Shown here: one piece after another, positions 24,602-32,315 of the stretch
Position numbering within the stretch: position 1 is the stretch's first letter
Layout of the letters: the number at the start of each line of letters is the position of its first letter
Translations under genes and position numbers: made by a program
The notes under the pieces: model-generated
The model's input: the letters and a program-made list of their open reading frames with translations, nothing else
Databases searched by the model: none
Told to the model about the DNA's origin: nothing
Origin: Subdoligranulum variabile
Lineage (GTDB): Bacteria > Bacillota > Clostridia > Oscillospirales > Ruminococcaceae
Direction: 5' to 3'
Assembly (NCBI GenBank): GCA_004552305.1
Contig: SFOX01000009.1
Span: 1-50,606, forward strand
Length of the DNA: 50,606 nt

Positions 24602-24673
24602 TGACCCGTACGGGAATCGAACCCATGTTACAGCCGTGAAAGGGCCGTGTCTTAACCGCTTGACCAACGGGCC
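24602..24673 (-). tRNA. tRNA-Glu(TTC)
   Basis: A 72-nt cloverleaf: GGCCCGT/ACGGGTC acceptor with discriminator A, D-arm GGTCAAGCGGTTAAGAC, anticodon loop CTTTCAC, and T-loop TTCGATT. CCA is not encoded. Confidence 0.93.
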
Positions 24674-24764
24674 TTATGAATACAAAATTTCGCTAAAACA
24701 GCAAGTTCTTTGTCCGCCACGATTGCAGCCGACGCCCGTTATTCTAGCGAAACCTTGTATTATT

Positions 24765-24841
24765 TGGTAGCGGTAACTGGATTTGAACCGGTGACACTTC
24801 GGGTATGAACCGAATGCTCTAGCCAACTGAGCTATACCGCC
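24765..24841 (-). tRNA. tRNA-Met(CAT), elongator
   Basis: A 77-nt cloverleaf with GGCGGTA/TACCGCT acceptor, D-loop AGTTGGCTA, anticodon loop TTCATAC typical of elongator tRNA-Met, T-loop TTCAAAT and an encoded CCA (24765-24767). Confidence 0.9.
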
Positions 24842-24932
24842 ATAGATTGTCCGCGCTTCAAGGCGCTTTATTATTATACGCAAAATGGCGGCGTTTGTCA
24901 AGCAGTTTTTTGCAGAAAATCAACTTTTTTAC

Positions 24933-24972
24933 AAAAAAATCTGCCCGCGGCATACAGCCGCGGGCAGACGGA
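24933..24972 (-). terminator. Terminator of serS
   Basis: On the minus strand CTGCCCGCGG, loop, CCGCGGGCAG is followed by ATTTTTTTG. Confidence 0.9.
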
Positions 24973-24990
24973 TTACCACATCAGGGCAAA

Positions 24991-26301
24991 TTATTTCTTG
25001 TTGGGTACCAGAACGGACTTGCCGCCCATATAGGGGCGCAGCACCTCGGGGATGGTAACGCTGCCGTCCGCCTGCAGGTGGTTCTCCAGGAAGGCAATCA
25101 GCATACGCGGGGGCGCCACGCAGGTGTTGTTCAGGGTGTGGGCAAGCTGCGTCTTGCCCTCCTCGTCCTTATAGCGGATATGCAGGCGGCGCGCCTGTGC
25201 ATCGCCCAGGTTGGAGCAGCTGCAAACCTCAAAATACTTCTGCTGGCGGGGGCTCCAAGCCTCGATGTCGCAGCTCTTGACCTTCAAATCTGCCAAGTCG
25301 CCGGAGCAGCACTCCAGCTGGCGAACAGGGATCTCCAGAGAGCGGAACAGTTCCACGGAGTTCTTCCACAGGCGGTCGTACCAGTCCATGCTGTCCTCGG
25401 GCTTGCAGACGACGATCATCTCCTGCTTTTCAAACTGGTGGATGCGGTAGACGCCGCGCTCCTCGATGCCGTGGGCGCCCTTCTCCTTGCGGAAGCAGGG
25501 GGAGTAGCTGGTCAGGGTGATGGGCAGGGTGGCGCCGTCCAGCGTCTGGTCAATGAAACGACCGATCATCGTATGCTCGGACGTGCCGATCAGATACAGA
25601 TCCTCGCCCTCGATTTTGTACATCATAGCGTCCATTTCGGGAAAGGACATAACGCCCTTGACCACGTTGCCGTGCATCATAAACGGGGGGATCACATAGG
25701 TAAAGCCCTTCTGGTCGATCATAAAATCGCGGGCGTAAGCCAGCACAGCCTCGTGCAGGCGCGCCATATCGCCCAGCAGGTAGTAGAAGCCGTTGCCGGA
25801 AACGCGACCGGCGGCATCCAGATCAATGCCGTTGAAGCTCTCCATAATATCAACGTGGTAGGGGATGGGGTAGTCAGGCACGACAGGCTCGCCGAAGCGC
25901 TGAACCTCGACGTTGTGGCTGTCATCGGGACCGATCGGCACGCTGGGGTCGATCATCTGCGGGATGGTGTACATAATTTCCTGAATTTTTGCCTGCAGCT
26001 CGTCCTCTTTGGCTTCCAGCTCCTTCAGGCGGTCCGCCTGCGCGGTGACCTGCTTCTTGACTTCCTCGGCTTCGGCGGCCTTGGCGGGGTCCTTTTTTGC
26101 CTGACCCATCAGCATACCGATCTGCTTGGACAGCTTGTTGCGGTTGGCGCGCAGGTCGCTTGCCTCACCGATGGCGGCGCGGTACTCGGCATCCAGACGG
26201 ATGACCTCATCCACCAGCGGCAGCTTGCTGTCCTGGAACTTTTTGCGGATGTTCTCCTTGACAAGCTCCGGGTTTTCGCGTACAAAACGAATGTCTAACA
26301 T
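24991..26301 (-). CDS. serS: Serine--tRNA ligase
   Basis: A 436-residue class II synthetase charging tRNA-Ser. An N-terminal antiparallel coiled-coil arm (about 25-105) contacts the long variable arm of tRNA-Ser. The class II motifs are present: LTSYSPCFRKEKGAHG (motif 2 region), VYRIHQFEKQEMIV, SCDIEAWSPRQQKYFEVCSCSN and NNTCVAPPRMLIAFLENH (motif 3). The length is normal. It lies 42 bp downstream of parB, probably in the same transcript. No T-box leader is present in that short gap. Confidence 0.97.
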   Translation of the reverse strand: MLDIRFVRENPELVKENIRKKFQDSKLPLVDEVIRLDAEYRAAIGEASDLRANRNKLSKQIGMLMGQAKKDPAKAAEAEEVKKQVTAQADRLKELEAKEDELQAKIQEIMYTIPQMIDPSVPIGPDDSHNVEVQRFGEPVVPDYPIPYHVDIMESFNGIDLDAAGRVSGNGFYYLLGDMARLHEAVLAYARDFMIDQKGFTYVIPPFMMHGNVVKGVMSFPEMDAMMYKIEGEDLYLIGTSEHTMIGRFIDQTLDGATLPITLTSYSPCFRKEKGAHGIEERGVYRIHQFEKQEMIVVCKPEDSMDWYDRLWKNSVELFRSLEIPVRQLECCSGDLADLKVKSCDIEAWSPRQQKYFEVCSCSNLGDAQARRLHIRYKDEEGKTQLAHTLNNTCVAPPRMLIAFLENHLQADGSVTIPEVLRPYMGGKSVLVPNKK

Positions 26302-26343
26302 GATACTTTACACTCCTCGTATTGGTAACTTATATGTATGGGT

Positions 26344-27234
26344 TTAGTCCTGCCGTTCGGGGTCGTACTGCCCCAAAAGGCTGACGAACTGCTGCAGCAT
26401 TTCATCGCTGTAAAAGTCGATTTTCAGCGAGCCTTTGCCGTCCTTGTAATCGACGTGGACCTCGCTGCCGGTGACCTCCTTCAGCGCTGCCTCGATCTCC
26501 ACCGCGCGCTTGGGGCGGTTAAAGGGGTCGGGCTTGGGTTTGGGCGGTTTGGGCGGCTTGGACAGCTTTTTGCAAAGCACCTCGGTCTGGCGGACGTTCA
26601 AGCCTTTTTCGGCAATTTCCTTGGCGGCGTCCTGCATCAGCCCGGCGTTGGGCAAGCCCAGAAGCACCTTGGCGTGTCCGGTGGAAAGCTGCCCGCCGCG
26701 CACTTGGGTGCGCACGTCGTCGGGCAGGGTGAGCAGACGCAGGCTGTTGGCGACGGCGCTGCGGCTTTTGCCCAACCGTTTGGCGGCGGTTTCCTGCGTT
26801 AAGCCGTACTTTTCAATCAACTGCTTGCAGCCCTCGGCAACCTCGATGGGGTCCAGGTCCTCGCGCTGCAGGTTTTCGATCAGCGCCAGGGCGGCGGCCT
26901 GCTCGTCGGTGACGTCCTTGATTAAAACCGGCACCTCGTCCAGACCTGCCAGCCGCGCGGCGCGCCAGCGGCGCTCGCCCGCGATGATGATGTACCCGGT
27001 ACCCAGCTTTTTGGGGCGCACGGCGATGGGCTGCAGCAAGCCGTTTTCGGTGATACTGGCGGCAAGCTGGTTCAGCGCGTCTTGGTCAAAATGCTTGCGG
27101 GGCTGCTCGGGGTCGGGTTCGATCTCCCGCAAAGGCAGGGTAGAAACGCCCGCATCGTCGCCGGTCGTTTCGGGCAGGTCGGCAAACAGGGTGTCCAGAC
27201 CCTTGCCAAGCCCGCCCAGCTTTTTCTTTGCCAT
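26344..27234 (-). CDS. parB: Chromosome partitioning protein ParB (Spo0J)
   Basis: A 296-residue CTP-dependent clamp that loads at parS and recruits SMC. The ParB N domain carries AGERRWRAARLAGL (nucleotide-binding motif) and ENLQREDLDPIEVAEG. A central HTH (LTQETAAKRLGKSRSAVANSLR) reads parS. The C-terminal dimerisation domain ends in GSLKIDFYSDEMLQQFVSLL. The start at ATG 27234 (MAKKK) follows AGGAGG by 5 nt; a GTG two codons earlier is too close to it. Two perfect parS sites lie within 3 kb. It is co-transcribed with parA. Confidence 0.97.
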   Translation of the reverse strand: MAKKKLGGLGKGLDTLFADLPETTGDDAGVSTLPLREIEPDPEQPRKHFDQDALNQLAASITENGLLQPIAVRPKKLGTGYIIIAGERRWRAARLAGLDEVPVLIKDVTDEQAAALALIENLQREDLDPIEVAEGCKQLIEKYGLTQETAAKRLGKSRSAVANSLRLLTLPDDVRTQVRGGQLSTGHAKVLLGLPNAGLMQDAAKEIAEKGLNVRQTEVLCKKLSKPPKPPKPKPDPFNRPKRAVEIEAALKEVTGSEVHVDYKDGKGSLKIDFYSDEMLQQFVSLLGQYDPERQD

Positions 27235-27252
27235 AGGCACCTCCTGTGCGGT

Positions 27253-28017
27253 TTAGTGTTCGTTGTGGTTTAAAAATTCCCGCGCCAGCTCCATATAGGC
27301 CTCGCTGCCCTTGCCGTTCGGCTCATAGAAATTGATGGGCATACCGAAGCTGGGCGCCTCCGACAGGCGGACAGAGCGGGGGATGACCGCCTTGTACACC
27401 TTGTCGCCGTAGTATTTTTTGACCTGCGCGACCACCTGCATCGTCAGGTTCAGCCGCCCGGAGTACATCGTGAACAGTACGCCCTCGATGTCCAGGTAGC
27501 GGTTGTACTTTTTGCGCACGATTTTTAAGGTGTTCATCAGCTCGGTCAAGCCCTCCAGCGCAAAATACTCGCACTGCAGGGGAATCAGCACCGTGTCGCT
27601 GGCGCACAGACCGTTGACGGTCAGCAAATCGAGGGACGGCGGGCAGTCAATGAAGATGTAATCATACAGCGGCACGATGGGTGCCAGCACGCTGCGCAGA
27701 CGCATTTCGCGCCGGGGCAGGTTGACCAGCTCGACCGCCGCGCCCGCCAGCTGTGTGTTGGACGGCAGCAAATCGGCGTTGTACTCGGTCTTGACAATGG
27801 CGGAGCGCACATCATCGTCGTCGATCAGGCAGGTGTAGACGTCGGCGTCCAGCTTGTTTTTGGACACGCCGTAGGCGCTGGTGGTGTTGCCCTGCGGGTC
27901 GAGATCGACGATCAGCACCCGTTTGCCCAGCGCAGCCACGCAGGACGACAGGTTGACGGCAGTCGTGGTTTTGCCCACGCCGCCCTTTTGATTTGCCACT
28001 GCAACGACCTTTGCCAC
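27253..28017 (-). CDS. parA: Chromosome partitioning ATPase ParA (Soj)
   Basis: A 254-residue deviant Walker ATPase that moves ParB-parS complexes and in Bacillus also regulates DnaA. The deviant P-loop is ANQKGGVGKTTTAVNLS; VLIVDLDPQGNTTSAYG and YIFIDCPPSLDLLTVN follow. It starts at GTG 28017, 8 nt after AGGAGG. It is 18 bp upstream of parB. Confidence 0.97.
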   Translation of the reverse strand: MAKVVAVANQKGGVGKTTTAVNLSSCVAALGKRVLIVDLDPQGNTTSAYGVSKNKLDADVYTCLIDDDDVRSAIVKTEYNADLLPSNTQLAGAAVELVNLPRREMRLRSVLAPIVPLYDYIFIDCPPSLDLLTVNGLCASDTVLIPLQCEYFALEGLTELMNTLKIVRKKYNRYLDIEGVLFTMYSGRLNLTMQVVAQVKKYYGDKVYKAVIPRSVRLSEAPSFGMPINFYEPNGKGSEAYMELAREFLNHNEH

Positions 28018-28060
28018 CTTGTTGACCTCCTAAAAAACGCAGAAATAGATGTACAAGCCT

Positions 28061-28066
28061 ATTATA
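28061..28066 (-). promoter_or_regulatory. Extended -10 element for parAB
   Basis: On the minus strand TGCTATAAT, an extended -10 box, lies about 45 bp before parA and just downstream of the parS terminator. The -35 position holds only a T-rich run. Confidence 0.5.
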
Positions 28067-28107
28067 GCACATTGTGCGGGCATAAAAAAGGGGCAAACCG
28101 AAAAAAT

Positions 28108-28145
28108 CCCCGTCAAATTGTTCCACGTGGAACAATTTGACGGGG
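28108..28145. promoter_or_regulatory. parS site inside a 38-bp perfect palindrome that also forms the noc terminator
   Basis: TGTTCCACGTGGAACA at 28119-28134 is the exact bacterial parS consensus. The symmetry extends to CCCCGTCAAATTG on the left and its complement on the right, 19 bp per arm. On the minus strand the palindrome is followed by ATTTTTTC, so an RNA copy would be an intrinsic terminator for noc before parA. Confidence 0.95.
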
Positions 28146-28157
28146 AACTATAGAGAG

Positions 28158-28274
28158 AAAGCCTTCTCCCTTGGGGAGAAGGTGGCGCGGCACACGCCGG
28201 ATGAGGGGGAAATGTCCGGGAGTTACCCCCTCATCAGTCGGCTACGCCGACAGCTTCCCCCAAAGGGGGAAGCC
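28158..28274. repeat. Multi-hairpin repeat (P family), copy 4
   Basis: Inverse orientation to the copy at 12433. It fills the space between noc and the parS palindrome, with arms AAGCCTTCTCCC... and ...GGGGGAAGCC. Confidence 0.85.
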
Positions 28275-28287
28275 ATAGCTTTATCCA

Positions 28288-29124
28288 TCACACCTTTACC
28301 TCAAAACATTCCTCCGCCGCATCCTCGGATTTCACCGGTATCCGCACCGTGTACTCCAAACACCCGTCGCGCTTGTCGCAGCGGGTCGTGGCGGCAATGC
28401 CCTTTTGCGTCATCAAGTCCACCGCGTGCTGCAGGGTGTTCACAAAAAACCGCACGTCGCGCACCATCGGCGTCACCTTGCGGCAGGGGCTGGGGGAGGT
28501 GGGGTTCGCCAGCATCGTGTCCACCAGCTTGTCGGCTTGGCGCACACTCATATTGTCGCGGGCGATTTTTTCCAGCGCGGCGGTGCGGCGGCTTTCGGGC
28601 AGGCGCAAAACGGCGCGGGCGTGCCGCTCCGAAAGATGATGCACCATACACAGTTCCTGCTGTTCGGGCGTCAGCGTCAGCAGCCGCAGCTTGTTGGCAA
28701 GCGCCGGCTGGCTCAGCCCCAAGCGGCGGGCGGCCTCCGCCTGCGTGCAGCCCCACAGCCGGATGACCTCCTTGATGCCGCGTGCCGTGTCAAACGGGTC
28801 CAGCTGGCTGCGCTGCAAATTTTCCAGCAGCCCCAGCGCCGCCGACTCGGAATCATCAAAGTCCGCCAAAATCGCGGGGATTTTTTCCAGCCCCGCCAAC
28901 CGGCAGGCGCGCAGGCGGCGCTCGCCCGCCACAAGCTGGTATTTGCGCAGCCCCACCCGCCGCACACTGATGGGCTGCAGCAGCCCGTTTTGCACAATGC
29001 TGACCGCCAAGGCGGCGATCTCGTTTTCGTCAAATACGGTGCGCGCCTGATACGGCGACGGCTCGATGCAATCGGGCGGCAACAGCAGCACCCGCCCTTG
29101 CTTTTGCTGTTCTTTCTTTGCCAT
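28288..29124 (-). CDS. noc: ParB-family protein, probable nucleoid occlusion protein Noc
   Basis: A 278-residue ParB paralogue with AGERRLRACRLAGL, ENLQRSQLDPFDTARG and an HTH (CTQAEAARRLGLSQPALANKLR). Its position between rsmG and parA is that of noc in Bacillus, where Noc blocks division over the nucleoid. The start is ATG 29124, 10 nt after GGAGG. From there the protein has no N-terminal amphipathic helix like the membrane-binding one of Bacillus Noc. The frame continues upstream, but across an intrinsic terminator and without a ribosome site. Noc is favoured by position; a second ParB or another CTP clamp is the alternative. Confidence 0.8.
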   Translation of the reverse strand: MAKKEQQKQGRVLLLPPDCIEPSPYQARTVFDENEIAALAVSIVQNGLLQPISVRRVGLRKYQLVAGERRLRACRLAGLEKIPAILADFDDSESAALGLLENLQRSQLDPFDTARGIKEVIRLWGCTQAEAARRLGLSQPALANKLRLLTLTPEQQELCMVHHLSERHARAVLRLPESRRTAALEKIARDNMSVRQADKLVDTMLANPTSPSPCRKVTPMVRDVRFFVNTLQHAVDLMTQKGIAATTRCDKRDGCLEYTVRIPVKSEDAAEECFEVKV

Positions 29125-29144
29125 TTTTCTGCATCCTCCCAATA

Positions 29145-29185
29145 AATAAAAAATGCTATGCCTTTTTTCGTAAAAAGCATAGCAT
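29145..29185 (-). terminator. Terminator between rsmG and noc
   Basis: On the minus strand ATGCTATGC, an A/T-rich loop, GCATAGCAT and TTTTTTATTTATT, ending just before the noc ribosome site. noc must depend on read-through or a promoter inside this short gap. Confidence 0.8.
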
Positions 29186-29242
29186 AAATGGCAAAAAATG
29201 GAAACTAAAATCGTTCGCGCAAAACCGCGCAGTTTCGCGGTT

Positions 29243-29947
29243 TTACAGCGGTTTTTTTGCAATTTTTCCGCCGTTTCGGGGGTAAACGGTCGGAGTTTGC
29301 GATATTTTTTTGCACAGCACCAGCCCGCGGGCGCTGCCGTCGGGCAGGGTAAAGATGCGGGTCTCGGCGTAGGCGCCGCCCAGCTTTTTTAGGGCATTGC
29401 CGCTGGCTTTGGCTTCGGCGTCGGCTTCGGGACCCTTCATCGCCAAAAACACGCCGCCGACCTTGACCAGCGGCAGGCAGTACTCGCACAAAATGGGCAG
29501 TGCTGCCACGGCGCGGGCGCTGGCAATGTCGAACTGTTCGCGCCAGATTTTGCGGGCGGCCTCCTCGGCGCGTTCCTTGGCAAATTCAACGCCGGTCAGC
29601 CCCAGCTCGGCGCAGGCGTAGCGCAAAAAGTCCACGCGCTTGCCGGTCGGCTCCATCAGGGTCAGCTGCAGGTCGGGCTTGTAGATTTTTGCCACAATGC
29701 CGGGAAAACCCGCGCCGGTGCCGACATCCACCATTTTGCCCTGCACCTCGGGCTGGGCGGCAAACAGCAGGCTGTCGGCAAAGTGGCGGTCCTCGATGCC
29801 TTCGGGGCTGGTGATGGCGGTCAGGTTGACCTTTTGGTTGTAGTCCACCAAAATTTCGGCGTAGCGGTCCAGCTGGTCCAGCTGGGCGGGGGAGAGGGCA
29901 ATGTTCCACGTGGAACATTTTTCGGCAAGGCGGGTTTTGTTTATCAT
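29243..29947 (-). CDS. rsmG: 16S rRNA (guanine-527-N7)-methyltransferase RsmG
   Basis: A 234-residue SAM-dependent methyltransferase acting on 16S rRNA. The SAM site is MVDVGTGAGFPGIV. NLTAITSPEGIEDRHFADSLL before it and ASARAVAALPILCEYCLPLVK after it are family blocks. The ATG overlaps the mnmG stop by 4 bp, as in many bacteria. A perfect parS site is embedded in codons about 11-16 (KCSTWNIA). Confidence 0.96.
   Translation of the reverse strand: MINKTRLAEKCSTWNIALSPAQLDQLDRYAEILVDYNQKVNLTAITSPEGIEDRHFADSLLFAAQPEVQGKMVDVGTGAGFPGIVAKIYKPDLQLTLMEPTGKRVDFLRYACAELGLTGVEFAKERAEEAARKIWREQFDIASARAVAALPILCEYCLPLVKVGGVFLAMKGPEADAEAKASGNALKKLGGAYAETRIFTLPDGSARGLVLCKKISQTPTVYPRNGGKIAKKPL
29900..29919. 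promoter_or_regulatory. parS site inside rsmG
   Basis: TGTTCCACGTGGAACA at 29902-29917 is an exact parS consensus, with symmetry extended two bases each side. It is used as coding sequence near the rsmG start. Confidence 0.93.
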
Positions 29948-31833
29948 AGCGTTTCTCCGTTTTGTGTGCGGTTGGCTTTCAGCAAAATCAGGCTCAGCTG
30001 GGCAAGGTCGCTGGGGGACACGCCGGGGATGCGCCCCGCCTGCGCCAAATTGCGCGGGCGGATTTTTTGCAGCTTTTCGCGTGCCTCCAAGGTCAGCATT
30101 TCCAGCGGCGCGTAGTCAAAATCCTCGGGGATGGCAACGCCCTCGTGGCGGCGGATGTCCCGGATGATGCGCTCCTCGCGTGCAATGTAGCCCGCGTAGC
30201 GGATCTCGGTTTCGATGCGCTGCGCCATGGCGGGGGTGATGCCCTCGCCCGCGCCGATCAACTGGGTGATCATCGCGTAGCTTACGGCGGGGCGGCGCAG
30301 CAGCTCCAGCGCGGTGCCGCCGCTTTCGCCCAGCTCGGCATCGGCGGGCGCCAAGGCGCGCAGGTCTGCCATCTTGACGTGGGTGGTTTCCAGCCGCTTG
30401 AGTTCCTGCTGCTTGATTTCACGGTCGCGGCAAAAGGCTGCCCAGCGTGCATCGTCCACCAGCCCGAACTCGCGCCCGATGGGGGTCAGGCGCTCATCGG
30501 CGTTGTCTTGGCGCAGGCTCAGGCGGTATTCGCTGCGGCTGGTCATCATACGGTAGGGATCCATCACGCCCTTGGTCACAAGGTCGTCCACCAGCGTGCC
30601 GAGGTAGCTGGTGTGGCGTGCCAGCACCAGCTCGGTCTTGCCCAGCGCGTGGCGGGCGGCGTTCAGACCCGCCAGCAGCCCTTGGGCGGCGGCTTCCTCG
30701 TAGCCGGAGGTGCCGTTGAACTGCCCCGCGCCGTACACACCGGCGGCGACCTTGCTTTCCAGCGTCGGCTTCAAGGTGGTGGGGTCAACGCAGTCGTACT
30801 CGATGGCGTAGGCGGGGCGCATAATTTCGAGGTTTTCAAAGCCCCGGATGGCGCGGTACATCTCGTTCTGCACGCACTCCGGCAGGCTGGACGAAAGCCC
30901 CTGCAGGTACATTTCCTCGGTGTCCTCGCCGCAAGGCTCGACAAAGATGGGGTGGCGTTCCTTTTCTTTAAAGCGGACGACCTTGTCCTCAATGGACGGG
31001 CAGTAGCGCGGACCCACGCCTTGGATGTCGCCGCCGTACAGCGGCGAGCGGTGCAGGTTCTCCAGGATGATGCGGTGCATTTGGGGGTTGGTGTAGGCGA
31101 TGTAGCAGTCCACCTTGTTGTGCATCGGCGTGCGGGTCAAAAAGCTGAAGGGCTGCAGTTCGCTGTCGGGGTCGCCGGGCTGGCGCTCCAGCTTGGAAAA
31201 ATCAATGCTGCGGCGGTGTACGCGGGCGGGGGTGCCGGTTTTAAAGCGGCGCAGCGTAAAGCCCTGCGCGACAAGGCTTTGGGTCAGTGCGGTGGCGGCG
31301 TGGGTGCCGTCGGGACCGCTGTCGTAGTGGGCTTCGCCCACAAAAATGCGCCCGCCCAAGCTGGTGCCGGTGGCAATGACCAGCGCCTTGCAGGCGTAGT
31401 AGCCGCCCAGCTGGGTCACGATGCCGCGAATCTGCCCGTCTTGGATGTCGGCGGCAACGACCTCCGCCTGGTGGATGTCCAGGTTGGGGGTCAGCTCCAG
31501 CGCGTGCTTCATCCAGATGTGGTAGCGCTTGCGGTCGGTCTGCACGCGCAGGCTGTGTACGGCGGGACCCTTGCCGCGGTTGAGCATCCGGCTTTGCAGA
31601 AAGGTTGCGTCCGCCGCAATGCCCATCAGCCCGCCGAGGGCATCGACCTCGCGCACAAGATGCCCCTTGGCGGTGCCGCCGATGGACGGGTTGCAGGGCA
31701 TATTGCCGATAAAATCCAGCGAAAGGGTAAACACAGCGGTTTTTGCCCCCAAAACCGCCGCCGCGTGGGCAGCCTCAATGCCCGCGTGTCCCGCGCCGAC
31801 TACAATAACGTCGTAGGTTCCTAGAATGTCCAT
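29944..31833 (-). CDS. mnmG: tRNA uridine-5-carboxymethylaminomethyl modification enzyme MnmG (GidA)
   Basis: A 629-residue FAD enzyme that works with MnmE on the wobble uridine of several tRNAs. The FAD site is DVIVVGAGHAGIEAAHAAA. NMPCNPSIGGTAKGHLVREVDALGG, RGPAVHSLR-type and GQFNGTSGYEEAAAQGL blocks are all present in normal order. The start ATG 31833 follows AGAGGA by about 10 nt. Immediately upstream is a (GATAAAA)n border, so the four-helix-bundle cassette separates it from its partner mnmE. Confidence 0.97.
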   Translation of the reverse strand: MDILGTYDVIVVGAGHAGIEAAHAAAVLGAKTAVFTLSLDFIGNMPCNPSIGGTAKGHLVREVDALGGLMGIAADATFLQSRMLNRGKGPAVHSLRVQTDRKRYHIWMKHALELTPNLDIHQAEVVAADIQDGQIRGIVTQLGGYYACKALVIATGTSLGGRIFVGEAHYDSGPDGTHAATALTQSLVAQGFTLRRFKTGTPARVHRRSIDFSKLERQPGDPDSELQPFSFLTRTPMHNKVDCYIAYTNPQMHRIILENLHRSPLYGGDIQGVGPRYCPSIEDKVVRFKEKERHPIFVEPCGEDTEEMYLQGLSSSLPECVQNEMYRAIRGFENLEIMRPAYAIEYDCVDPTTLKPTLESKVAAGVYGAGQFNGTSGYEEAAAQGLLAGLNAARHALGKTELVLARHTSYLGTLVDDLVTKGVMDPYRMMTSRSEYRLSLRQDNADERLTPIGREFGLVDDARWAAFCRDREIKQQELKRLETTHVKMADLRALAPADAELGESGGTALELLRRPAVSYAMITQLIGAGEGITPAMAQRIETEIRYAGYIAREERIIRDIRRHEGVAIPEDFDYAPLEMLTLEAREKLQKIRPRNLAQAGRIPGVSPSDLAQLSLILLKANRTQNGETL

Positions 31834-31852
31834 AAGTGTTAAATCCTCTTTA

Positions 31853-31890
31853 TTAGATAAAAGATAAAAGATAAAAGATAATAAATAAGG
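31853..31890. repeat. (GATAAAA)n border, left end of the four-helix-bundle cassette
   Basis: Tandem GATAAAA units run into GATAATAAATAAGG, then a small hairpin TGCGCC-TGAC-GGCGCA. The same layout begins the elements at 43972 and 45574. The inverse array lies at 32361. Confidence 0.75.
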
Positions 31891-31952
31891 GTGCGCCTGA
31901 CGGCGCAAATTTTATTGGTTGGGCTACTCCCCAAAAGCTTGGCAGAATAGGA

Positions 31953-32306
31953 TTACGGTATGGTCTTGCAGCTTTTTAAGGTTGCAATCAGGATGCGCTT
32001 GATTTCTATGCAATCCTGCAAAAGCGCTGCGCAGCTTTCCGGCGGCAGAGTGTCGGAGTCGCGCAGAAGTTCAATCCAATATTCGGTTTCGGCGGTTTCC
32101 TTTAAGGCAATCTGCATCTTGGCAATAAAGTCTGCACGACTTAAACCGTAGACTGCCTCACGGACATTGGCGCCGATGGAGGTTGCACTGCGCAGCAGTT
32201 GTCTTGCCAGAACCTCGTTACCCCGATCACGGTTCAGTGTACGGTATAAGCGAATCACGGAAAGAGATAGGGCGGTGGTTTTGTTCTTCAGCGCATTATT
32301 TTCCAT
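31953..32306 (-). CDS. Four-helix-bundle protein (S23 / bAvd-like family)
   Basis: A 117-residue, all-helical protein of the family first known from intervening sequences in 23S rRNA genes. Diagnostic segments are SLSVIRLYRTL, LARQLLRSATSIGANVREAV, DFIAKMQIALKETAETEYWIELL and a final helix ending KRILIATLKSC. Molecular function is unknown; related Avd proteins act in diversity-generating retroelements, but no reverse transcriptase or template repeat is seen here. The start follows AGAGG by about 6 nt. The gene interrupts the conserved mnmE-mnmG pair and is bounded by inverted GATAAAA arrays, so it probably arrived as a unit. Confidence 0.85.
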   Translation of the reverse strand: MENNALKNKTTALSLSVIRLYRTLNRDRGNEVLARQLLRSATSIGANVREAVYGLSRADFIAKMQIALKETAETEYWIELLRDSDTLPPESCAALLQDCIEIKRILIATLKSCKTIP

Positions 32307-32315
32307 AACGAACCT

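Noticed and set aside
26302..26343. A T-box riboswitch upstream of serS
   Set aside because: Only 42 bp separate parB and serS, too short for a T-box leader.
31953..32306. A diversity-generating retroelement accessory gene (avd)
   Set aside because: The protein belongs to the same broad helical family, but no reverse transcriptase, template repeat or variable target gene is present.
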